NCBI GenBank assembly: GCA_007449985.2 | Contig: VIIQ02000307.1 | Coordinates: 17,802 to 81,801, forward strand | Length of the DNA stretch: 64,000 bases | Direction: 5' to 3' | DNA from: Desmodesmus armatus | Lineage: Eukaryota > Chlorophyta > Chlorophyceae > Sphaeropleales > Scenedesmaceae | Shown here: one piece after another, positions 46,364 to 58,500 of the stretch | Layout of the letters: every line of letters starts with the position of its first letter | Position numbering within the stretch: the stretch's first letter is position 1 | The notes under the pieces: generated by a model | Seen by the model: the letters and a program-made list of their open reading frames with translations, nothing else | What the model was told of the DNA's origin: nothing | Database searches by the model: none | Translations under genes and position numbers: made by a program

Positions 46364-47081
46364 CGCCTGCGCGGAAGACAATCACCCTTCTATGCAGAAC
46401 CGCTAGGGTAACTGTACTATGGCACTACTAACTACTGGTGAATTGCCTTGTACCCTGTCCAGCACGGACACTTCCAAAAGAAACCGGAAGCGGACAGCAG
46501 CATCATATACAGCTACGTTCCAACAACAGTCCACCCTGACAGATGGCCCGGGTGAGCATGTATAAGACAAAAGTGCTGCTGCTCTCTATGCAAGAGTCAA
46601 TATTGGCAAGCGCAGCAGATGGCCAGCTTGCCGTGGGACGCTCTTGTCAGGTCCAGCACAAAGAACACACGGTCACTGGAGCTGACAAAACAGCAACTCC
46701 TGCCCCAAAGAAATCAGTCAAGAATACACCAGTGCAGGTTTTTAAGCAATGAAAACCCGGAAAGCTGTACATCAGCACCAGGCTGTCCCATTGACATAAC
46801 AGGGTGCTGGGCATGACTATTCCAGCATGCCTTGCAGCACAATCATCTACAAAGCATGCCTTAGCCCGTCTGCACACAGCGCTTCGCTACCCGAGTGCAC
46901 ACAAACACACACAAAAGACATAGTGGAAGGAACCTTGACAAGCACAGACGGCATGTACACACATGTATTGCTGCTGGTAGCCCACTTCGGCACCAGCACA
47001 ACAGCCCCAGGCCGGCTGCCTGCAGTGAAAGCTGCATGCAGCCCCAGCTGCATGGCGCCAGCCAGCCTTGAAGGGGGCCAC

Positions 47082-50000
47082 CTATGTCAGGGCCTCCACA
47101 TGGATTGCTGCCACCTTGGCAGCAGCGGCAGCATCACCCGCGGCCTTGGCCTGCTTCTCAGCGCTGCTGCCGACCTTGAATTGCGGCTCTGTGATGGGCC
47201 GTGGCAGGTCAGCCTCTGCAAAGCACGGTTGGCAGGCAAGCATTGGGTGTAGTTCGAGGTAAAGGGAGTACGGTCTGGAGGTCAAGGGAGCATGCTGGCT
47301 GTGGTCTACCCAGCACACCCGGGATGCTGACTCTGGAGCTCTCCGAGAGCTCCGTATCAGCTACCCACAAGGTACAAGTGGCGCTGTGGCTCAGCACAGC
47401 GCAGCACGCAGGCAAGGCACGCCACGCCAACAGCATTGTGGATCTGGCGGTGACCACTGGTTTTATGTTCACAGGCAAAAGAAGGAATTATGCTTCATAC
47501 CTGTGACAGGGACCCCGTTGAGGTGCCGCCAGGCCAAGTGGTCGTCCTGCACGTCCCGCAGCGCGCGCCACACATTGACTCCCGCCTTCATGCCTCCACC
47601 CATGCCAATCTGCATGACCGTCTGGCTGCGCTTGATGAAGCCCATGCTCTCCATGTAGGACAGCACATACCTGCAGGAGCAGTGGCAGCGGCAGCAAGCA
47701 TGCATGCATGCGGTATCGGCATGTTTGTCCTTGTATACCTCAGGTATGTGCTGCCAGCACTCTGAGGGACTGTTTGCCCTTTGCCAGCACTCTGTGAGGC
47801 CATTCCTGCTGCAGCCGTGCTGGCCCCAGATAATCAGCAGAGCGTCCAGCACACGGGCGGTACAGCAGGTCAAAACGCCAAAAGACTTGATGAAAGAATT
47901 TTCCCAAACTCACCAGGTCGTGCTGCAGCTGGTGTTCCCGTAGTCCCGCAGCGTAGCAAAGCTTGGCAGCACCTTGTCAACAGGCAGCCGCATGGCCTGT
48001 TGCAGGCCCTTCACAACAGCATACCCGCCTGCAGCACAGCACATGCACCCAGTAAGCACACGACCTTGCTCCACTGGTATGGCATACTTCCTCCTCCTGC
48101 ATGCATGCAAATTATCCCGCAGGCGATGCTGCATGCAATCCTGTAGTCGCCGCACGGCAGGACAGCCACCTAGGCCCAAGGCGCTGTACCTGCATGCAGC
48201 GCAAAGTGGTCGATGCACTTGGTGAAGTCCGGCACATACTCTGGCAAGTCCCTGCCCATCACCGTCTTCTGCAGCAGGTTCATCGCTGCATCAGCATACT
48301 GGCCCCAGGTCAGGATCCTGGGGGCAATGGTGCGCAAGCACACCTCAAGCGCCTTGGCAGCCTGCACCAGCACCAGCACAGCACCGCCTTTGCTTGCGCG
48401 TACAACATGTACATCCACTAGCACAACTACAGCACGCACAAGCAATCGATTGAGATGGCAGAGGCTGCCAGGAAGGACACCAGGACGTTACTGATGTGGT
48501 GCGATGACGGGCATGCGGCGGTGGTGACACATGGCATGCATGTCATGCAGGACAAGCAGCTGGCCGCCGTCGCATTATGGGGTATAGATCATATCCTACG
48601 AAAGGTGTGCTTTTGCATCCCAACTAATGCTTATCGGGAGATGTGCTGGCTCTTTGGCATGCGGCGTCTACTGCGGAATCTGCTCGACAGCAGTGTGGGC
48701 AGCTGCAGCGCGCACAGCCCTCCGATGCTACGCAATGACAGTGTTATGGCGTTTCTGCTGGCGCCACTGCTGATGTTGCTGTTGCTACCTGTGGCAATGG
48801 TGCCTCTGCTGCTATCAAGGAACTGTGGACTGACCTGCAGTGGCACGTCCTTGCGCAGCCACACGCCGTTGATGCCCTCCCTGTCTGGGCCCCAGCCCAT
48901 GCAGCTGTATGCATCATCGTCTGCGCCTGTGTGCACGCGCACCGTCTGCGTCAGCTGGTACCTGCAGGACACATGCATGCAGCAAGATGATGCTTTGATG
49001 GTGTTGTGCTGTTTGGCTGGCTGACTCGCTTGTCGCTGCATGCAGTATGGGTGAGAAATCCCCACTGCTGACGCAGGCACCACGGTTGTGCCGTTGCTGA
49101 TATGATGCAGCCGCTACCGCACTGTTTGCAGAGAAGCGGTGCAAGCAAGCGGCTGCAGCTCCATGTGTGTCCTGCTGCTGCTCACTTTGCTGTGCGCCAG
49201 AAGCAGGGCTTGTTGCTGCACATGATGGCGGCACCGCCCATGCGGAAGATGGCATTGGCAACCTGCACAGCACACAGCATGCGTCACAGGGGTTGGCGTG
49301 CGCAAGCTGCAGAGCACAAAACATGTTGCAGGGATATGCTGCTGCCGTACTGCTATGTGACCACAAAAGGGTGCTGCTGTTGCTTCTCAGCTGCACAAGT
49401 GTCTGGCGCCAGAATGTCCCCAAGTGTTATCTACGGTGTGGGCATACTGGCTGGCTGAGACCCTGCAGACGTGCATGCCTACCATGTAGTCCCGCTGCAA
49501 GCCTGGGTAGAAGCAGTACGTGGTGATCTCTGACGGCACAAACACAGCGATGCTGTTGGGGCGGGCCTGCAGGAACACAGTCACAGCAGTCGACACACAG
49601 CCTCTGTTTGTCACCTCGTCACACCTGAGGGTGTTCATGCTGCCCCTGCAAGTCTTTTGTGGACATGCAGGAGCTGGGGCTGCACCGTGCAGTCAGGTCG
49701 CCCATGCCTTCACCACAGGGGAACAGTAAACCTGAGTGCCAACAATACCCCTAAACCAGCACTATCACAGATACCCTGCGCCAGGTAATCCCTCAACCCA
49801 CAGTGCATGTACTACATGCACTTGAAGCTTTGTATGCTGCCCGTGCAGACAAGCTCTTTGTCCCTGTCACCTCCACCTCCCAAGTGCACGCCCCTCTCAC
49901 CTGCAGCAGGTCCTTAATGAGCCCCATCGCCATGACTCCATTGCCACACCCCATGCCCCCCAAGTGGTAGGCCTGCACGTCCTGCCGCAGCTTGAACTTG

Positions 50001-50388
50001 TTGACCAGCATGGATGCGAGGCTGGGTGTGGGGCAGTAGATGCTGCAGTTGGTGACTAGGATGTCAATCTCCTCTGGCTGAATGCCTGCCAAGGGGAACA
50101 CACAGCCAACCACAACCACAGCTTAGTGGATAGCTGCACAGATGTGAGTAACAGGTCGGCCCTGACAGGGCTTGCATGTACAGATCAAGTGCGGCGTTGC
50201 TGCTGGTGCTGCTGGTGCTGCAGGTGCTGCTGCTGCTGCTGTAACAACTGCAGCTGGCAGTGTGGCTGCCCTACTGCTGCCCCACTGCTGTGCACCGCTG
50301 GTGCTGCTCCTGGTGCTGCAGCTGCTGCCGCATTTTTCACTGCTGCTGCTGATGGTGGTGGTGCTGCTGCTCCATCCTGCATTGCTTG

Positions 50389-50426
<38 letters not shown>

Positions 50427-50974
50427 ACACTGCTGCTGCCATTGCTGCTGTGTTCAGAGGCACTTTGCACCCCTCCAAAGCTCGCACCTGTCTTCTCCAG
50501 CAGATCTGCCACTGCACCACACATGGTCATCTCTGCTTCCAACTTTGCTGTGGCCATATCATACTTTGGCTCCTTTGTGAGCACAGGGTTGATCCAGGCC
50601 GGCAAGTAAGAGCCGTTCTGGCTGATGCCCGACTTGAGGAATACCTTGCGAATGAAATCATAGTTCTCATCTTGGCATTCCTGCGCAAGAACAGGCCAAA
50701 AAGCAGACGGTGGGAATCTGCCAGGCACTACGTCGCAGGCTTCGTCTTCCGCAAGGGCCTAGCACTCCCGTAGGCAGCTTATAAACACTTGGAGGGAAGA
50801 ATTTTATGTATCCGGAGCAAAGCTGGAGCCCCAGATGCTGTGTGTGTTGTCCTGCTGTAGGTGCGCGCGCACCTGCCACTGCTTGCTGGCGTCCTGCGCC
50901 TCCAGGTAGTTGACCTTCAGCTCTTCTGGTGGCTTATAAACGCAGAAATCTACCAAAAGCACAGGTTGGCGCAT
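47082..50974 (-). CDS. KCS: 3-ketoacyl-CoA synthase (fatty acid elongase), copy 2
   Basis: Same reaction and fold as copy 1. Ten GT-AG exons close in phase: 50974-50873, 50680-50488, 50085-49901, 49566-49483, 49262-49186, 48961-48835, 48361-48190, 48028-47914, 47670-47501, 47215-47082; 452 aa. Blocks: [35 protein letters not shown] with Cys145 at the same residue number as copy 1, FRMGGAAIM, VRVHTGADDD, HFALHAGGYAV and GNTSCSTTW. The first 34 residues align with exon 1 of copy 1, which supports ATG 50974. The frame is, however, open upstream to an ATG at 51193, so a 73-residue extension without a clear membrane helix is possible. Several introns are at positions not used in copy 1 and vice versa. 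The (GCT)n-rich stretch at 50200-50440 is inside intron 2. Confidence 0.95.
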
Positions 50975-52583
50975 GGCTGCAGAAGAGCTTTGATGGTTTG
51001 CCGCCCACTGCCACAACGGGAGGCGATGTAATGGCTGCAACTTGAGACGTATGTGACGGCTACTTTGTTTATTGATTCTCAGGTGTGTATATGCGAGCCA
51101 TCGGCACGTGGACTTAAACCCCGCATAACAACTGCTGCTGGACACTTCAGAAGCAAGCAAGTGTGGCTGTGCCGCCCAGTCACGCTTGCACATGTCTTTT
51201 GTCTTGGTTATGGGTCACATACTTGGTTGAGGCCTGCGTCTGACAGGTAGCTGTTGAGTGCTCACTGAGGTCAAGGATGGGGGGGGGGGGGCGTCGCTGC
51301 TTTCCATGCAGGCTCTCATGATGTCACTGGTTACTGGGGGCCCAATGCATGTGATGTGCCGATGTTTTGCTGCTGCATGACACACCTCAAGACGGGGACA
51401 GTGACAGCAAACACCACCATGCACTAGCAAGCCGCAGCCAGGCCATCGCATGGCTGACACAGAGTCTACTTGGGGGGGGGGGCATCAGGAGCCAGGTGGG
51501 GACAATAGGTCACTTCAGGCTGGACTGTACTTTCTCAGATGGCAAAAGCAACAGCTGGACTGTGACCTACAGACTAGAGATAACAGCAGAGCGTAGGTAC
51601 AGTCTGCAGTTGGTTCCAGGCTCATGCACGTGCGTGATTTCGGCAGGTGGTGAAGTTTGCTTGGTGGATGGCCACCATGTCCTAGGCGCAGCATTTTCAG
51701 AGCCTTGCAGCTGCAAAGTATATTTGGGCATCGACCCGGCACTGAAGTGACGTCAGCATGGCTCCTCTCAGCAGTGACATATGATGTATGGATCATGGTG
51801 CACTGTGGGCGGCGCATCCCACTCGCTGTCTCCACGCCAACTGCATGTGCTCCCCTGACCCGGAAACGTAGCTACTTATGCTGAACGCACTGTGGACAGC
51901 TGTGACAGCTGTTTAAGGCTGGTATGGTGCCTCTACACGGCAGCCAGTCACTGAGCCACTGACTGGCACCGAAAACACGGCCTGTCTTAGTTCACCCACA
52001 CTGCCCGCCAGTAACAGTGGACGCAGTGGGTTGCGATGTGTCTGAGAGCTGCTGGGGTGCTTCATTTTTAAAGATCAGATGTATCAACAGCCAGGGCATC
52101 ATGGGCATGTTCAGGCGAGGTCAGTGTCGGACAGGGTGTGCAACCAGGCCCAGCCTGGCAGGCTGGCATTGACTCAATGAAGGCAGTCCCCTGAAACACA
52201 TCCGCGTATGTTGTTGACTGCTTCATTATAAACAAACGATAGGTCACAAAACAACTTATCATGTGGGATGCTATAAGAAATGACTGCTCGATGACCCAGA
52301 ATGACTGGCTGGTGACCGCCTGTTTATGCAGGCAAACCGTCTAGGCTGACGGAGGCTGAAGTTGTGAATCATTTTGGTGTATAAGCTGCTTTGTGGTGTT
52401 CACTTTGGCCATCGCTGCCACCCTGGCATCAAAACACCAACACAAAACCCCTAAAACCGGAAGGCTCCATTGATTGAATCTGAGGATAGTTACGACGTAT
52501 GATCGCAGATGTGCTGTTTCACGAGTTCTGGTGTTAATATCAAGGCTGTCCACTCGCGTATGAGACCCCCTCGCTAAGTACAG
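50975..52583. other. Divergent intergenic region between KCS copy 2 and the PPR gene
   Basis: KCS copy 2 (minus) and the PPR gene (plus) point away from each other, so promoters of both should be here. A plus-strand frame at 51367-51750 has a protein-like second half (TVTYRLEITAERRYSLQL) but lacks an ATG, a homologue I can name or splice partners; I do not call it. G-runs lie near 51278 and 51473. Confidence 0.5.
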
Positions 52584-55500
52584 ATGGTGTTCTTTTCCTC
52601 TGGGGGCCATATAAGGCCCCCAACTGGTGGTTCACTTGATACTTCGAGCATAAACAATGTCGCATCAAGGATGCTCAGGAGGAACCGTGGTGTTGGCAGG
52701 GACAGGGATTCGGGTCCAAGCTACGTCGTCCTCTCCTCGAGACAGTCAGGCTCAGCAAGGAGCCGGTCAGCTTTGTTAGCTGCTGGTCCTGGCGTTGTTC
52801 CAGTGGACGAAGCTTTTGGCGTCTTGCCCACAAGCAGGGAGACCAGCAGTTCGTGGCTCCAGGTTGGTGTGGTTGGTGTGTGTGGCTGGGACAGCATTGC
52901 ATGCATGGGCACCACTGCAGGTGTTCACTTGAATGTTTATTGGAATCTTAGCAGCTGCAGATGCTGCATTGTCCTGTCCTCTATCCATGCCTGTGGATGG
53001 GTTCTTGCTGGCCTGCTGCACAACCCCCTGATCGAGCTGTCCTTGCCGCATACCATCTCTGTGCTTCTGCAGCCCGCGTTCTCAGCAGCAGACCTCCCAC
53101 TCGCATCCCACCCAGCAGGCGATGAGGCAGCAGACGCAGCAGCAGACCCCCTGCGCCAGCACACCAGCAGCACACACCCCCTCCTGCATGTGGCCGCAGA
53201 CGACTCAAACCTCTCCAGCCATCAGCACAGCAGCAGCTGCAGCCATGCCTTGCCTGAGGAGCTTCTGCGGCTGGCAGATGTGCATGCGCCAGTGGCCCTG
53301 CCCCCTCCACATACAGTACCAGCAGGCAGCTTGGACAATCGCGAGCTTGATAAGCTGGTGGGGACGCTCGGCCGTAACAAGGCCACATGGCGGCGAGCAC
53401 TTGTGCTGAGCCAGTGGCTGCAGGAGAGCGGGCATGTGCTGGATGACAGGCTGTGCACCACGGTGAGGGCAGCTGGGCATGGTGCAGGGGAGTGTGCAGA
53501 TGTTTTGACAACAAGTGCAGTGCAGTGCATTGCACTGCTGACTCTCAGCTGATATGGTTTGTTGAGTGCCAGCAGAGTGTACACAGGTCGCAGTCCGCCT
53601 TTGTCCGATTGAGGCTGATAACACAACTTCGGGTCGGGCTGAGGCAAGACAAGTAGCTGAGCGGGGGTGGGGTCTCAACGCTGGTTGAGCACAGCAGTGC
53701 CTGGAGCGGCGCGGAAATGCTGCAATCGTGCCATGTCTGCTGTCTGCGCCCTGTCCCAGCAACACGATGCTTGCTGGCAACACCAGGACCAGTGGAGACA
53801 GCCATCACCCTGTGCTGGCTGCGTTTGCCTTGCTAGAGCACACATCCTGTTTAAGCCGCGTGCTGCAAAAGCAGTTGGTACAGAGAGAGGGCAGCTGTAA
53901 GGAAGATACAATTCTGTCTGGCGCCTGACAAGCCTTGTTTCTGCTCTGACCTGCCCCGTTGTGCGCAGCTCATCCGCGTGTGCTCCGAGCACGGTCAAGC
54001 CGTCACAGCACTGTCTGTTTACGAGTGGATGAAGGCACCAGCGTCAGTGGGTGGTGCTGGCCTAGCACCCACCGTGTACACCTACACAGCAGCAATGCGC
54101 GCAGCTCTGGCGGCGGGTCTGTTGGACAGGGCCCTCAGGGTGTGGGAGGATGCTCAGAAGGCCAACTGCCCACTGGACTGCAGGCTGTGCATCACCTACA
54201 TTGAGGTGAGGGAGGGCAGGGGGGTGGGGGTGGCCTATAAGTCTGGGGGTTGAGGGTTGTTGTGGCTGGGGATCTGGTCGTAACGGGTCAGGGAGGGCAG
54301 GGGGTTCGGGGTGGTCATGTTTGGGGGTTTGGGTCTGTCATGGCTGGGGATGTGGGGTGTCACGGGTGAGGGGGGGGGCAGGGGGTTGGGCGTATTCATG
54401 GCTGGGGCCCTGGGGTGCAACATGGTGGGGTGGGGGGTTGCGGTTGTCACAGCGAGGGGTTTTGCCCGCCCCAATGGCTAGGGGTGGGGCGGGGTCATGG
54501 CTGGCTATTTCAGTGGCTCGTCATGGCTTGCATGTTCCAATGCTGGGGAAGCGTGGTGCGTCGCGTGGCACGCAAGTGGTACATAAGTATACACAGTATC
54601 TGTGCAGTTTTGTTTGGTGCTACAATGGTTCTTTCCGATGCCTCATATGACACCAGCTCTACCAAAGAAGCAACCACAGCATTGAGCAGCCTGCATCCCT
54701 GCACCATTGCAACACCATGCAGTGTGTTGTGACTACCTTGGGCCTCACGAGCTTTTGATGAGCGTGGCATGCATTGCTTGTCAGGGCTGAGGCCGTGAGG
54801 AGGAGGCTGCGCTCTGGTCATGATCTGGGTCCACCCTGATGGTTGTCCATCACGGGGGCACCTGATCAACACTGGAGGGCAGCCTCCACCGCAAGCGCTG
54901 TCAGCATGCAGCTGGTGGCAGGCCTTCTTTCCGGTTCAGGGCAACATGTGCTGTGGTCACTCTAGCGGAGGCACTTGGTGCCCCCCCCCCCCTTGCACGC
55001 ACTGTTGCCAGGTCAGCAGCCTCAGGGTGCAGGCTGCTGCTCATTGGTCATGCTCATGCCTTCTAGACTACATCTTGTTCATGAAGTCATGATCAAGGCC
55101 GTTGAACAGCTTCCAACCCTGGGCAATCGCTACTGGCACGACTTCCACTGCAGCTGATCGCCCCCTCCCCCCCAAAAAACCTTCTCAATGAACTGCTCAA
55201 CAATTGGTGTGGTCACTCAGGCTTTCTGGCCTTGTGGTTGTCAAAGCAGCACCTTTGAGCTGCAGGCCCACTGGCCATGGTCGGGGGTTGTTGCTGACGC
55301 TGTGAGTCTTTGACGACATGATTAAGACTGGCAGGCAGCTGGCATCGTAGGTGCTGCCTGCATCCCTGGCCCTGTGATATATATCCCATGCAAAAGCTCA
55401 CAGGAGGCACTGCTGCATCACATATGCAGGCTATGCAGCAGGGGGGTAGGAGCCAGGCTATGTTCAGTGACAGTGCATGTAGCTGGTGTCATACCCTGCT

Positions 55501-58500
55501 TCTGGTAGGTGGGGGATGTCGTGATTGTGGCTGAGGCACTGGGTGCATTTACTGGCATGCATTCTCGCCAGGTCAGCAGTGTCCAGGTGGTTGTAGGCTG
55601 CCCATGAACCATGTTGGGGAGTCTGCATGGACAGAGTCTTGTCCATGGACGCACCAACAAGGTCATTGGGCAGCTGACCCCCTGACGCTGGGGTCCTCTG
55701 CAGGGGCGCACCCCCCCCCCCCCCCCAGCCCCCCCCCCCCCCCCCCCCGCGCCCCCCACCCCCCACCCCCCGCCCCTGTGGATTCACAGTACACTGCATA
55801 CGTCGCACGGAGTGAGGCTACTCAAGCCATGTTGCCTTGTAGTGACTCTGGGGGACATCTCCCTGGGCGCACGCGTAATACTCATGACGTCAACACCATG
55901 TCGCTCTTTGTGTCTGCAGATTACTCTATGGTGCTGCGGCTCACTACTCCCCCTCCCTCACTCCCGTGCCCCTGCCCTGTGCGTTGCACCCCTGCTGCAG
56001 TTGTGCTCACGCAAGGGGCACATGGACTGGACACTGCCTATGCGCTCCGCCTCGGGTGCATGCTTCTAGCACGTATCCACGCCCCCCTCCTCGCTTCTTT
56101 CTGCTTACTACTGCTCTTATTCAGCCCATACACTGGCAGCCATCCCCCCCTCCCCCCCCCCCCTCTGTCCAACCCTCCTGCCGCAGGTGTGCTTGCGCAA
56201 GGGCCTCACCCACCGGGCGCTGGCCATGTATGCCGCCATGAGTGCAGCACCCCTCTCACTAACCTCAGCGTACCACTGTGCTTGTCCAATACGCTCACTG
56301 TGCTTGTCCAATCCGCTCACTGACAGCCATCCCACTGCCTGGTTCCGACCCTCCTGCTGCAGGTGTGCTCGCGCAAGGGCCTCACCGACCGGGCGCTGTC
56401 CATGTACGCTGCCATGAACGCAGCACCCAAGGGCAGCAAGCTCGCCCCCACAGTGCACGCCTACACAGCCGCCATGCGCGCAGCCACAGAGGGCGGGCTC
56501 TGGGGCAAGGCCCTCAGCATTTGGGACGACATGAAAGCAGCAGGGGTAACACCCACTGGGCACGCCTTTGCTGCTGCAATGAGCGCATGCGCTGCAGGCA
56601 GTCACTGGCAGCAGGCGGTGTCCTTATTCGAGGACATGTGCAAGGCTGGCATCAAGCCCGATGTCGTGTCTTGCACTGCGCTGATCTCAGCACTTGCGGC
56701 AGCGGGTCAGTGGCAGCGTGGGGAGTCTGTCGTGCAGTGGATGCTTAGCACGGGAGTGCGCCCAAATGTCCGTACCTTCACCGCGTTGCTGACAGCGCTA
56801 GGGAACGCGAGGCAGTGGGACCGGGCGTTTGAGATGCTGGAGCTGATGCAGCACAGCAGCTGGGGCGGCGTGTCACCGAACGCATACACGTACAGCTCGC
56901 TGCTCAAGTGCCTGGGGAATGTGGGGAGTGGCAGCGCGCTGAGCGGCTATTCGCCATGCTGGAACAGCAGGCGCTGCAACAGAACGCTGCAGGAAGCAAC
57001 AGAGGCCGCCAGGTACAGGGGCAGGCCGCCTGGCAGCAGGAGCAGCCCAGTGCTGCTGCTACAGCAGCGGCTGCCGCCGCTGCCGTGGTTGCTGCAGCGG
57101 CTGCATATGAGGCAGAGCCGATGCCTGGCGTGTGGGGCTGGCAGGCGGGCGGTGCGCTGGGGCAGCGGTTGATCCATATGCCTCTGGGGCTGGGGCCTGA
57201 TGAGGGGCAGCAGCTGCCTAGTGCTGGGCTTACTGGTCTTACTGCTGGCCGGCAGTCGGGAGGGTACAGCAACAGCCTCGCTGCAGCAGCAGCAGGTTGG
57301 CCTGCGCAGCCTGATGTTCCTGCTAGCAGCAGTAGCAGCAGCTGGCAGGGGAGCAGGACAAACCTGGCGGGCGGTGTAGGTGTTGCAGCGCAGCAGGGCT
57401 TTGCAGATGTGTCAGCTCCTGCAGGCGAGGCTGCATCAGTAGCAGCTGGTGGGCAGCAGCAGTTCGAGCAGCAGCAGCAGGAGAGCAGCTTGTGGACTTC
57501 TGCGAGCCAGCTGCATGGGCTCGACCTGAACCTGCAGCTGGAAGCTGCTGCTACTGCTTCAGGCAACAGCGGCAGCGAGGGAAGCTTGGGTCCCAGCAGT
57601 AGGAGTGACTCTCCTGAACCGGAGCTGCTTGCTCGAATCGCTAGCAGCAGCCAGCTGCAGATGCAGCTGCCAGACGAAGCTGTCGCTGCTGCAGCAGCTG
57701 CTGCTGGCGTCAGCTCCAATACAGTCGCACAGCAGCTGGCACAGTTGGCCCTGCAGCAGCAGATAGCAGCAGGGATGGACCTCCAGCTGCTGATGCATCA
57801 GCAGCAGTCGCAGGCGCTGGCCGCGTCGCAGCGCATGCAGCAGGCGCGCCAGCAGCAGCAGGCGTACCCCTTGCCTCCTGCAGGCCCGGTGCGGACGCAG
57901 CAACTGCTGGAAATGCGCCAGAGGCAGCAGCAACAACACCAACAGCACCACCAGTACAACTCACAGCTTGAGAGCGGCCGCCAGGGCAATCCCGGCCTCA
58001 TAAATGTGTACGTAGTCAGCTCCCTCATGCAGGCCTATGAACGTGCTGGCAAGTGGCAGGCGTGTGTCGGTGCCCTGGCGCGCGGCGCCGCACTGGGCGT
58101 GGCCCCCAGCGTGTCGATGTACACGACAGCCATCTCTGCAGCAGGGAAGGCAGGCCAGCTGGGTGTTGCTGACGCGCTGTTCGCGCAGGCTAGGGCCGCC
58201 GGCGTGTCGGACCACACCACCTATGAGACTATGGTGGCTGTGCTGGGCATGGCTGGGGAGTCTGGCCGTGCTGAGGTTGTCCTGCGCGCGATGGAGGCTG
58301 CAGGATTCCGCCCTGGGGACTATGCGTACTGCGGCCTCATTGCGGGGTACTCTCTGAGCAACGACGCGCTGTCAGCACAGCGGGTGCGCACCCGCATCGT
58401 GCGCAAGCACGGTCCCGGGTCCGTCAGCGTCCATATCTACAATGCGCTGCTGGCAGCGGCGGACAGGGCAGGCGCGTACGATAAGGCGTTGGAGTTGCTG

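Larger units (their letters stand above)
43114..47081. other. Spacer between the two KCS genes, repeat-rich
   Basis: Four kilobases without a supported exon. Contents: two direct copies of a 330-360 bp repeat (43446-43771 and 45636-45995), a tandem duplication of about 176 bp (43860-44217), twin palindromes (45847-45896) and a similar block near 44620-44710 and 46795-46870. The open frames across the long repeat are in the same phase in both copies but have no start or known domain. Confidence 0.6.

Noticed and set aside
50172..50609. Leu/Val/Ala-rich frame with a CTG repeat
   Set aside because: It is antisense to KCS copy 2 exon 2 and its intron; the amino-acid pattern comes from the (CTG)n tract.
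51367..51750. Protein-like plus-strand frame upstream of the PPR gene
   Set aside because: No ATG, no known domain and no splice partners; the first half overlaps a G-run.
56187..56362. Upstream PPR exon start as a real coding exon
   Set aside because: No usable donor follows, and reading through to the true exon 4 (176 bases) breaks the frame.
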